64,000 nucleotides of DNA from Neoscytalidium dimidiatum (lineage: Eukaryota; Ascomycota; Dothideomycetes; Botryosphaeriales; Botryosphaeriaceae). This document shows positions 9,194 to 19,770 of this stretch, piece after piece (position 1 is the stretch's first letter; every line of letters starts with the position of its first letter). The stretch covers positions 930,001-994,000 of the forward strand of contig CM074697.1 in the NCBI GenBank assembly GCA_037367355.1. Reading direction: 5' to 3'. The translations under genes and the position numbers were made by a program. Below the pieces are notes generated by a model. It saw nothing but the letters and a program-made list of their open reading frames with translations, made no database searches and was not told the origin of the DNA.

Positions 9194-11930
9194 TCAGTAG
9201 TAGATCTTGGGCTCAGCGATCGGAACCTCTGCCTCGGGATCCCAGACGATCTTGTTCTTCTCGTCAAAGTAGGCAGCCATGTCTGTAATGGCAATGATCT
9301 TGCCCGTGTCCTGCACCTCCTGGCGCGAGCAGCCAGCCGAATCACGGGGGATCCACAGCATCGGTGGCTCCGACGTGACACTCGGGTGGAAATAAGCGTC
9401 CCGCTCCACTTCTGGTGCATACAAGCTGTCCGGATCGGCGAAGTTGCGGGGAACCATGCGCCGCATTGTCGGGTAGTCGGTGTAGATGTCGGGCCGCAGA
9501 AACTTCTTGATCATACCGGGCCGCTCATGCGGCGGAACACGCGGGTCAATGCCGTCTTCGGTCGACGCTCCTTTCTCGTAGCCATTCGTCGGCGCGTCAG
9601 CCCGTTCGCTGGGCGGGAGATCGCTCTCAGCCGCGAGCAGCCGACGCTCCTCCTCCTGAAGACTCTTGGGAAGATACTTCAAGAGCGGGTCCAGGGCGGC
9701 ATTCAGAGAAACGTGGTACAAAAACGTGAAAATCAAAAGAACGATCATCAGAATGAACGGTCCGAGAGCGCTGCGGTCCCCAAGCTGAATGGCGAAAAGA
9801 CCAATCAGACACACCTCGGCGATGTACAGCCCAACAAAGAGCTGCTGCAAAGCGCGAGGGTAAACCAGACCCTTGGTGTCGATGTCGATGTCGTACACGA
9901 AGAGTAGGTTGTATCTGTAGGCAAAGTAGAAGAACCACATGCCAATGGCAGCGAACAGAAGGACTAGCGGCGCAATGCAGGCGTAGCAAATGGCAATCAC
10001 GAACAAGTTCGTGTATACGGGGAAAACCGTGCCCCAGCCAAGTCCGGACAGAGAGATCCAGCGCTTGTACATCTTGCGAGGGGTGCTGTCGAGAATTTTG
10101 CCCAGGACCTTCGCAACGACCAGGCCAACTAGGCCGACAAGCAGGCCAGAGACAACACCAAGACCTTGCAGGACGAAGTACGATAGGTAGAAACCGGAGG
10201 CAGTAGGAATGGTTGTTGCGAGTTTATTGGGAATGCCAGTCGGGTCGTCAATGATATCACCGACCGCAGAGGCCGCAGCAGACCCGAGAGTGGCTACCAG
10301 AAAGACTTGAACGACCTGGAACGCGAAATAGTAATTCTGGACGGACAGCTCGACTGCAGATTTCGTAGGGTCGCCGCTGAGCTTGGCCATCAAACGGAGA
10401 ATGACGGGCAGCAGGGACATCAGAACTGCGAGGAGGATGACTGGCAGCAGTCCGGTGACAACGCCCTTGATAGCGTTTGGAATATCGTTGATGAAGTCCA
10501 AGGCCGGAATAGCACAGGTGAGGTTCTGGACGTTCGAGATGGCACCGACAAAAGCTACGGGGATGGACCAGAAGATTACAAGAGCGGTGACAAACGCGGT
10601 AGTAGCGATAACACGAATCACACGCTCCCACCATTTGATGCGCAGGTTACTCCAGATGATTTCCCCAGGAGTGCATCCAATGTAGCGTGGAGCCATGTGC
10701 AGGGCCTGGTGGTGCGTAAGACTTTGGAACGCGGACTGGGCTTCGGCAACGCTATCAAACTCGACGAAGACAGAGTTGATCTTCTTCGCGTCGGTCTTGC
10801 GATGCTTGAGTTGCTCCTTCTCGACTTCCGGGATCAATTTCTCCAGCTGGGCACGCGACCAATCGATAGTGTCGACCTTCTTGCCGATGATAGGCTTAAG
10901 ACGGTGCGTCGGGCGATCCTTGGCTCTGATCCAACGGGCGGCCACTGATCCAGTTTCTGTGCTGCCGCTGCCATTGATCTCGCGCAATTCCTCCTCGTTA
11001 GTGCCACCGGCCTTGTCGGCCTTGAGCTTGGCCGCATTGACGAGCTTGCACAACTTGGTTTCCGCACCCTCCAGCTTCATAGCGATCTTGTCCCGTTCCT
11101 CAACCTTCTCCTCGAGCTCCGAAGTGTCGGTAGGAAGCCAAACATGCTTCACATGATCGCCCAACAGATCGCGCATCCTTGACTCGTGCAGGTAGTACTC
11201 AGGAACCGAAGTGAACAGGACGGTACGAGAGGAAAGGCGCTTGGAGTAGAGAGGGGACATGAGGAAAGCCTGGCGCAAGTTGATGTAGAAAATGCTCTCA
11301 CGGGTGATCATGAACATGACAAACCCTACAATCTGGTTAGCTACCTGAAATCGCCATGGAAACCCTCAGATTGAACATACCGAAGAAGAGATAAGCGCAA
11401 CCAGCGTGGGCAAAGTAGCGCCAGTAAGTGCCAGAGACGTTGGACAAGTTGAGAATGTCCAGCTGGGATTGACCTCCACCTCCCGTAATGTTCACCGGGA
11501 ACAGCACAGGCATGCAGATCAAGCATCCCACGAAACAGGTGATAACCGCCATCTTGAGCAAACGCAGGAACAGGTAGCCATCGAGAGAGTGGTGGGTCAG
11601 CACGTAGCTGTCCGGAATCTTGACGAAAGCGGCAATCCAGCTGAAGAGGCCGGGTGGTAACTGTGGTGATCGCTCGTGCTCTTGTAGCGTATTTAGCACC
11701 GAACGTGCCTGGTACCTGCGCACGAAAACGCGGCGCAGGATGATGAAGAGCACAAGCCAGATGGCCGCGTAGACTGCGACTGGCGCAAGCGTGGAAAGGA
11801 GCCGCGAGGCGGACACGGCCTCGTTCTCCTGCGAGGAACCGATGTTGTCATCTTGTCCCTGCAGCGACGTTGTTAATATGTTGTTGATGCACGCCTTCGC
11901 CTCGGCGCGCCGTGTGAAGCTGTGCAGCAT
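9194..11930 (-). CDS. DUF221 calcium-permeable osmosensitive channel (CSC1/OSCA/RSN1 family)
   Basis: Multi-pass membrane protein of the CSC1/OSCA/TMEM63 family, predicted to be a mechanosensitive or osmosensitive cation channel or a membrane-trafficking factor of the RSN1 type. Exons are 11930-11381 and 11325-9194 with a 55-nt intron (donor GTATGT, acceptor TTGTAG); joining restores FFGFVMFMITRESIFYINLR, a family hallmark. The product is about 893 residues. The first membrane segment is VAVYAAIWLVLFIILRR. Next come the conserved RTVLFTSVPEYYL segment, a cytosolic loop with an RNA-binding-like fold (VFVEFDSVAEAQSAFQ), the GCTPGEIIWSNLRI motif, and the main membrane core (several hydrophobic helices). 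A second AG, TTTCAG at about 11343, would break the frame. The start is uncertain: ATG 11930 is the first Met, since the longer frame opens with TTG. Confidence 0.88.
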
Positions 11931-14900
11931 GGGTACGGTGGGATGTGACAATGGCTTCAAGCGCGCAGCGCAGAAGGACAATTGGGGATATTAAGCGCTC
12001 TGTGCAGGAGCAGGACAAAATGAAAGACGTACGTTTTGGACTTTGCAGTTGGCGTTGCCCATGGCGTGGGAGGAATGCAGAAGAACAAGGCAGGCGCAGT
12101 GGACCCACCGAGCCTTCGCGCGCGGCTGGTTTTGTGGGTTCTGTTTTGCGTTGGAGAGTTCGGCGGGAAGAACAACGAGAGGCGGCGGGCTGGAGGCAGG
12201 GCTGGCAGGGGGCCCGGTCGTGGAGTTTTAAGTGTCGGGTCGCTAGCACCAGTGATTTCGGGCCTCTCGTAGCCTGTGACGGCACTGGCGAAAAGAAGAA
12301 TGGACAGGCGAGGACGGGGCCAGCGGGCGATCGTGCGGTGGCCCAATGGAGCGCGCGTGGAGGAGCGATAAACACTCCAGCGCGCGCAGCCGCACAGTCT
12401 TATTCCAATCTCCCCAGGGACAGCGATCCTGTCGTCATATGTCGTCCCTTACTTTTCCAAACACAGCTGGCCGGGGTACAGCTGCCAGCCGCCGCGCGGA
12501 CTAGCCCTAGGCCCGTCACGCCCAATGGCAGAGCCAGTTTCGGGCAGCCTGCGTCAAGCGCGTCGTCGCACAGCTGCTGCGAAGCGCCAGCTGCTTGCGC
12601 AATGAGACCTTGGCCCGCTGGCCACTCAATCAATCTGGCAGCAGGCCAGCGCTCCACATGCATCCTGGTCCAGCTGAGCGACGCAAACTCTGCCACATGG
12701 ATCCTGGTCTCGCCGGTGGCTGGAGAGCCCAGCCACGATACAACTGCCCAATTTTGATCAGAGCTTGCCGCCCCACGCCCGTCTGCCTGGTATGTCGTGG
12801 CCGCCACCACATCACCACCTTCGAGAGTCCTCAGACTTGCACACCATGCTTGCACGACTACGTCTTGGAGCAGCGCTTTCAGTACTCGCTGCGGAGCTGC
12901 CGCTCGCGCGGTTGCCAAGGTGCGACGAGAGGCATCTCGGAGCCGTCCGGGCGGTTTTGGCGAATGCCCACGGCATGCGCCGGTCATTCTGGCGACCGTG
13001 CCTCCTCGCCTGTGGAATGCTGAGACTTGCAGAGTTCATCGCAATACGATCCCATATCGGCTGTTCTTGGGACGCCTGAGGTGCTTATAGGCGGTAGTGA
13101 TAGACATCAGGCGGTGCCTTTTTTTTTTTTTCCTCAACTCTCTCTATCTTGTTGTCTATTTATTCCGCAGGTTTGCCGGTGGAAAGCTGGTACCAATCAC
13201 TAGCCGCAGAGGCTCGCCTTCATTTGGGAACCCATTTGTCTTAGAATACTCCCTCGCACAAGACAAGTACTTCAATCCAAGTCGATGAATGGCACCAGTG
13301 GTATGCCGAGTCCCCTGAGGCGAAGCTGGATGTCTTTCCACGGCCTCCACTCGCACCTACTTTTTACGTCGCAATCGGTGAAGAAAACGTCTGTGCTATG
13401 CAACGTGGACAAGCCGAGCAGGCGAAGAAGCGCCGGCCACGACTTACCACCTTCCAGCCTCGGCTGATGCAACCACGATCCTGACTCGCAAATCACCCGG
13501 CCTGATTAACGCGCTCCGTCCCATCCTGCCCACCTTCGGTAGCCCGATCGCCGACCCTTGAATTACACTTGACGCCGACGCAGATGCTGTGTATCAGCCA
13601 CGACTCTTCCACTGCGCCTCGATTCCAGACTGTCTTCGACTGGAAGAGGTACTTCTCAACACCAGAAGAATCCGCATTCTTGCACCCCGTTCAGCTCATG
13701 TGATGCGCAACAGCTGCGAAGGGATCTGCTGCGCCGGCGCCATGCCGTCGATTGCAATCGAGAAGATCCCCTACCAGCAGAGCGGAAGGAACGCTATCGA
13801 CCATCCTCTGACATCATTGGCGCGATGCGCACGGCAGTGTCTGCAATCGTCCGTCTGTCACCTTGGTGCACCGATAACAGAGTTGAATTTATCCAACAAC
13901 AACTGCAACAACAGCTCAAGTCGCACATTTTCCCGAGGAGTCACCTCCGGGAAGCCGCATGTTATCAGGCCACAACAACCGCGACCCCGCCGCCGCACTC
14001 GCGATCGAAAGTTGAGCCCTTGAACGTGCTCTCACGACGAACCGGTTCACGGCCTTCTTGTAGGTTAAGCAATTAGCCCTGCATTCTCGATGCGTTCCAA
14101 TAGTTCGCCGTCGCCAAGGCCCTGATGCTGTTGATCGCTTCCGCATTGCACTATGACTAGCGAAGTTGGCAAGCCACGCTTGCTTTTGGTTCCACGCACG
14201 GAGTCGACCTGCCGAACATCGTGATGCTGTCCACGTAACCTGCAAAAAGGGTGGTTGGGTCATGGTTCCACAACGGCCTTAATCTGAGGTGCGTTATTGT
14301 GCACCGCTGCAAGCGGCAAGACAGCAGGGGAGTTTTCCTGTTTACTCGACCGTCAGCCGGCGGCCTTGAGTCAGGAGTGCAACTCAATGAGGCTGCTTGC
14401 AGAGGTCTTTCTGCACAGTGCTGTGACGAGTTAGCTCGTTGCGATCACGTGTTTGTCATTTCCAAGCCCAAAACTCCAGACAACCCGATTAGCGGAAGTC
14501 GTAAACGAGAAGGCCTTTATATATATATATATATATATGTGCGCGGCTTCCAGCATTCGTCTGGAAAGTGGGGGTGTGACGGCAGATGTCTACCGTGTGT
14601 GGCTGGTGGCAAACGAATATATTTTATCTGTACATCAGGAGTGTCTATTATGCATTCGTTGAGCACGGGAACCCTCTCGCGCATGCGGATTGGCTAATGT
14701 GGATTGGTCAACTTGCTGCCAAGGCACTGTCCTGTGGGATACGAGTAGCTTCATGCGGCTGTCAGACCAAAATCTTCTTCGAGTCAGAGAGTATTCGAGA
14801 ACGGCCTGCGAAAGTCTGCCCGCGCGTCAGATCTGCTCATGCATCTGCCTGCTCTAGATGTCTGGCTCCTCGACGATGACGTGCATTGGATGAGAAGGTT

Positions 14901-15835
14901 GACTTCCGAGTCGAATGCTGAGTTTGTCAAGCGCTAAGCTTTTTTTTTCTTGCTCAGAAAGGACGATGAGCGACGAGTGTACGGCTCCGAGAGGGAAACG
15001 AAGAATTAAGTGCATATAACTGAATGTGGTTGAAACGAGGAATAGAAGATACAAATATCACGGGTTTGAGTGCTACTAAGCTCCTAATCCGGGCCAGAGC
15101 AAATGGCATTTGGGTCTATTCCATGCAATATCCCACGCGGGAAATTTGTACGGCCAGCTGAATTTGTTCTCAAAGTCAAACAGATTTTGCGCTGCTGTTG
15201 GTAAGAAAACTGAACAGAGGCTTGGCCGTTGAGTTCGTGGGCGCCGGCTCGTTTGGTTTGGGGAAGGATGGAAAAACGGGTGGAGATTACCATAAACGGG
15301 ATCAGGACCATGGAGGAAAGCGAGGCAAACATGCGGAGTGCATGATACTTCGAAGTAATGAATATGCCGAACAGCCAAGCATGCACTAGAAAACACGAAG
15401 GAATCGTTTTGGCAACCAAGAAATGATGTTTTCGACGAAGATTTGACCTAGCCGCCTGCCGTTACTTGCCCCAAACATGATATGAAATATCCCTTCGATC
15501 CAGTTGGTGCCCCACTCTAAAGCCCCCCAATGTATGATGATATAGGAAAGAGGCCCTCCGACAGTACTCAGCGGGCAATCACGCTGAACCTTGCCATCAT
15601 GGGAAGGAGTCGTGCAAATCTAAACGGGTGCAATTTCCCTCCACGCCGCCGCCAGCGGCCAGAAAAGGATGACGCCCAGTATCAAGAGGGTTTGATCCAC
15701 GGCTAGGGGCCGGAAATGCCGCCTCTTGAGGCGCTGGGTTTCGATGTTGATGACGAGAGGGTGCCATGAAATGCCGAGCGCCTTTGTTCAGTTTCCTGTT
15801 TGTACGCTCTCGGGCGATGAGAAGTTTTTCAGCGC
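11931..15835. other. Gene-poor region, 3.9 kb
   Basis: 5' flank of the channel gene and 3' flank of the small unknown gene. Frames of 60-270 codons overlap on several strands around 11945-13090 and 13589-14390, but they have shadow-like composition (Arg/Ser/Pro/Cys-rich), no recognisable domain and no consistent start or splice pattern. T tracts occur near 13119 and 14941. I see nothing else to support. Confidence 0.5.
14518..14539 (+). repeat. (TA)n microsatellite
   Basis: About eleven TA dinucleotides in the gene-poor region; it produces an Ile-Tyr run in one frame that is not a real protein. Confidence 0.85.
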
Positions 15836-16213
15836 TCATGCGGAACGAGCCAGGCGGCTCTGCTCGACCAGCCTCTCCCTGCGGCGGCGTCTCCGCTCGA
15901 TGGGGATCTTCTGGTCCTTGAGCTCCTTGGTAATCATCTCGCCCATCTCGGCCTCGACGTCGTCCAGCAGCGAGCGCAGGGCCTCCTCGCGGGTCTCGCA
16001 CGGCTCACTGCAGCTGAGGATCAGGGCGCGTGCGTCGTGGGGGAATGTAACAAGGTAGGCCCAGTTTTGCTGCATGACAAGCTCCGATCCGTCCAGCTCC
16101 TTGGAGGTGAGGACCTCGAAGACCTTGTGCTCTTTGTACAGCACACGGGCGTTCGCCAGCACCTGGGTGCGAAGCGCGGTGATGGCGCTCTCATTCTCGT
16201 GCGGGTGGCTCAT
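15836..16213 (-). CDS. Small protein of unknown function
   Basis: Single-exon frame of 125 residues starting at ATG 16213, MSHPHENESAITALRTQVLA. Not recognised. Composition is balanced and protein-like: an N-terminal amphipathic helix, a central part with strand-like ALILSC, an acidic helix rich in Glu and Asp (SLLDDVEAEMGEMITKELKD), and a basic C-terminus with six consecutive Arg. The charge pattern suggests a soluble, partly helical protein; the basic end could bind nucleic acid or act as a nuclear signal. It lies divergent to the aspartic protease gene with about 1.0 kb between starts. Neither a signal peptide nor a membrane segment is seen. It may be real or a chance frame; the lack of shadow-like composition favours a gene. 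Confidence 0.5.
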   Translation of the reverse strand: MSHPHENESAITALRTQVLANARVLYKEHKVFEVLTSKELDGSELVMQQNWAYLVTFPHDARALILSCSEPCETREEALRSLLDDVEAEMGEMITKELKDQKIPIERRRRRRERLVEQSRLARSA

Positions 16214-17222
16214 CCTGGAGGGCAGCCGCGGCCTGGCTCGAAGCTGGGAGAAGGCGGACGGGGCGCGGGGTCAAGGGTCGCAGGTGCGGGCCTGGTGGCC
16301 TGGGGCTCGGGATGTCAGACGGCTGTCGTCCCGGAATGGGGCAGCGACCCGCAGTGCCGGTTGAGAGGGTGGGTTTGTGAGGGGCGCGGCGGCGTAGGGC
16401 GGCACGGCGGCTCTGATTGCCTTGCGGCGCGGAAAGGCGGCGGACGGGAGGACGGGCGCAGGGCCAGGCTAAGCTCACGAAGGTTGCGGCGTGTCAATAG
16501 GTCGGCCAGCTAAGGCGGGCGCGACGCATGCGTGGTCTTTGGTGTGTCGCAGAGCCAGTGAGAAGCAGCCCCTGGCCGGCTCTGTAACAAGCGATGATCC
16601 ACCATGGCCAAGCGCCCGCTCGCCTCCGAGCGGCTCTCAGCCGCTCACTTCAACACCACCGCCCTCCCCGACGCATGACTCCGACGCGCCTCTCACGCCT
16701 AGCGAGCATTTCTGCCGCACGATGCCCGGCCAGCCTCGACGCACTGCGTCTCGCCGCCATGCTTCGGGCAATCAGCGTGCATGATCGCTGACAGCGGTGC
16801 CTGCTGCGCCCGCTCCACTGCTTGCCCACAGCCGCGTTGACGGCTTCGTCACGCCCACGGCGCACCCAATGAAGCAGCTGCTGCCACTGCTGCGTTTTGC
16901 ATCCGGCATCATGTCTCCGCGACGCCGCTTTCCGTGCTTGGCCCCGGCGCGCCCTGCTCCCGAAACCACACGGCCGATCTGATGCTTTATAAAACTCCCA
17001 TCTGCGCCCAGTCTTGGCTCCAAGAGGTGTTTCTTTCTTGGATTTCACTATCAGCTACCTGTTCGCTTTTGCCATTGTTCGATTCGTAGCGTGCGCCTGT
17101 GGTGGGTGTCGCGTTTGTCTCTGGAAGACCTTTTAATTTCTACAGATCCTTCCTTTCTGTCCATCTTCTTTTCCCGTCACCTTCTCCACTCACTCCACGC
17201 CTGCCGGTCAAGCGTACCCATC
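16214..17222. other. Divergent intergenic region before the aspartic protease
   Basis: GC-rich and without a supportable gene. It must contain the promoter of the protease (TATA-like element at 16988-16994) and of the small unknown gene. The 200 bp before the protease ATG are rich in C and T, as in many strongly expressed fungal genes. Confidence 0.55.
16988..16994 (+). promoter_or_regulatory. Putative TATA box of the aspartic protease gene
   Basis: TATAAAA about 235 bp upstream of the protease ATG at 17223, followed by a pyrimidine-rich leader. Assignment by position is inference. Confidence 0.5.
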
Positions 17223-18588
17223 ATGCTCTCTCTCCGTGTCTTCGTACTTCTTGTCGCTCTCTTGGCGGCCGTCGCCCTGGCAAGGCCCGCACCTACCAAG
17301 ACCACGAAGACGCTCAAACCCCGCTCTTTCAAGGTTCCTCGTAGCCTTAACCCGAAGATCAAGAGGAAGGATGGCGCCCAGGCTCTTCGCAAGGCAATGC
17401 GCAAGTACGGAATCAAGCCCCAAAAGGCTGCTGCCGGAAACCAGACCCTCGCCGCAAATGCTACCAACGAGAACGGCGAGGTCGCCGCCCTCCCCGAGGA
17501 CAACGAGGCCCTCTTCCTGTCTCCTGTAAAGATCGGCGGACAGACTCTCAACTTAGATTTGTAAGTGGCGAAATGAACAAGCGTATGCCACGCACAGATG
17601 GCCTAATGCTGACTCAACTCATCAAATAGCGACTCTGGCAGCAGTGATCTCTGGGTTTTCAGCACGCAGCTCTCGCAGCAGACCATTGGTGGTCACACTG
17701 CGTACAACTCCGCCAACAGCTCTACCTTCGAGCCGATGCAGGGAGCAACTTTCCTTATCACCTACGGAGATGGTAGCGGTGCTGCCGGTAATGTCGGTCT
17801 CGACACCGTCGACATTGGCGGTGCTACCGTCACAAAGCAGGCCATTGAGATGGCCACTGCTGTTTCCCAGTCTTTCGTCCAGGACACCAACACGGATGGT
17901 CTTGTTGGCCTGGCGTTCAGCAAGATCAACACCGTCAAGCCCCAGCAGCAGAAGACTTTCTTCGACAACATCATGCCCGACCTTGAGCAGCCTGTTTTCA
18001 CCGCTGATCTGACCAACGACACTACTGGCACCTACGAGTTTGGTACCATTGATCAGACAAAGTTTAAGGGCGCGCTGACCTACACCGCCGTCAACAGTTC
18101 GCAAGGCTTCTGGCAATTCCCATCAAAGGCTTTCATGGTCGACGGCCAGAAGACGGACAACCCTACTGGCAATGATGCCATTGCTGACACTGGTACCTCT
18201 CTTCTGCTCGTTGACGACAATGTCGCTCAGGCCTACTATTCCAAGGTCCAGGGTGCTGTCAACGACCCCAATGCTGGCGGCTTTGTTTACCCTTGCAACG
18301 CCAAGATGCCCGACATTGCTGTTGCTGTTGGTGACTACATGGCCGTCATTCCTGGCGACCAGGTCACTTTTGCCGCCATCGACCAGGCCAACACCACTTG
18401 CTTTGGTGGTGTCCAGGGTAACCAGGGCTCTTCCCTCCAGATCTACGGTGATACCATGTTCAAGGCGCAGTTCGGTAAGTTCGACACGAGATCTTGTCCA
18501 ATTATGTCCCGTTGGATTATCTGCTAACGTTCTTCTAGTTGTTTTCGACGGCGGAAACCAATCGCTCGGCATGGCGCCTAAGAACTGA
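17223..18588 (+). CDS. Secreted aspartic protease (peptidase family A1, penicillopepsin-like)
   Basis: Pepsin-type endopeptidase, made as a secreted zymogen and active at acid pH. Exons are 17223-17560, 17630-18474 and 18539-18588 with introns of 69 and 64 nt; the product is 410 residues. A signal peptide spans residues 1-20 (MLSLRVFVLLVALLAAVALA), followed by a basic propeptide to about residue 85. The first catalytic motif, rebuilt across intron 1, is D114-S-G (FDSGSSDLW); the flap Tyr is Y158 (ITYGDGS); the second catalytic motif is D299-T-G-T-S (IADTGTSLLL). A Cys pair near the C-terminus (YPCNAK, NTTCFGG) fits the conserved disulphide. The last exon encodes VFDGGNQSLGMAPKN. Several N-glycosylation sequons occur (NSS, NDT, NTT). 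The first motif is DSG, not DTG, a tolerated variant. Confidence 0.95.
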
Positions 18589-19770
18589 GCGCGTCTCTCC
18601 TGCGCTTTACGTTTCCCTCTTTTTCGTCATAAGTCTTTGAGAGTGAGCGGGCAAGAAGAAAGATACCACCTCTCTATACGCCGGTTTGCCCCATCTCTAT
18701 ACACCACTTTCTCATGACGGACGCTTCTGGAACAGGAGGCTTCTTAATGAATATCTTGGTACATATAGCTCCTGCCCCTCCTCCCGTTTGCTTGCTATGA
18801 AGAGCGTCCTGAATTAGAAAAGAGATCTGAAAACGGAAATGAAATACTTAATGACTGCGGCCTCGGCCCCTTGGAATGGCCGAGAGTCGCGACGATTAAT
18901 GCTTTGAAACTCTTTCTTTCCTTCTGGTGAAACTCGAAATTGTGTGAGATGATGGAGAATGTTTTATGAGCCTCGCTAGCCCTCAATAGAAGTGTCTGAA
19001 CGCTGTGCACAGCGTTCTATAGCGCGTGGTATCAATAAGACCAGGAGAGGCCACAGAACGTTTGGAATACGTCTTGTCATGGCGTCTGCATGCCGCCATT
19101 TCGACACATAGCCACGTCGGTGACACTTATTTGCCTCATGTTCGGATAGCATTTCGCACCCGGGTGCTGCTTTGCGGCTGTTCCGTTTTCCGACATCCCA
19201 TCTCACATGCTGTAGGAGACGGGCGTTCGTGTCTGCAGAATGTGTGGGCAAATAAGAGCCCGACCATACTGCGGGCCCAGAACAGCCATGGCGCTCCACA
19301 CCCGGTAGATCCTGTTCCCGGTTGCAGATCTCCTGAGGCGCTTACCAAAACGCGAGGCCTCGACATAAGGCGAGGCAGGTTACGTGTGCCAGCCAACGTA
19401 CGCAAATCGCCGACTCGCATGGAGCGCCTCAGGGTCATCGCATTGCGCGCCTCAGCTTTTCCCAGAATTTCACCATCGACCAGAGGTGCGTCTCTGCTAG
19501 GATATTGTCTCCTCGGATTGGCGATGTGGTAAGACGAAAACAGAGAAAGGTCGGGTTCGGATTCACATCATTCGATGTGTATGCAAGGATATAGCTTTGA
19601 TTGATACGCAGATAGATGCAGTGCTCAGTAGTGCTACACGATCTCTTTTATCATGCCACCTGAAGATGTCTCCGAAGAGATTCAATTGACGCTAGATGTG
19701 GATCCTCTGATTATTCTCCGGCCGCGACTGGAGTTCATTCTTCTCCTTCCCCCGTGACATCTTCAACTGG
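18589..19770. other. Convergent intergenic region
   Basis: 3' flanks of the protease (+) and of the 779-residue unknown protein (-). No supportable gene. Contains a 20-bp perfect palindrome at 18998-19017. Confidence 0.6.
18998..19017. repeat. Perfect 20-bp palindrome
   Basis: GAACGCTGTGCACAGCGTTC reads the same on both strands without a spacer. It lies about 410 bp downstream of the protease stop codon. It could be a protein-binding site or chance. Confidence 0.8.

Noticed and set aside
11945..12987. Frames of 129-270 codons on both strands
   Set aside because: Mutually overlapping and compositionally like shadows; they lie in the 5' flank of the channel gene.
14251..14697. 148-codon frame containing an Ile-Tyr run
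   Set aside because: The run is a TA microsatellite, and the rest shows no protein-like pattern.
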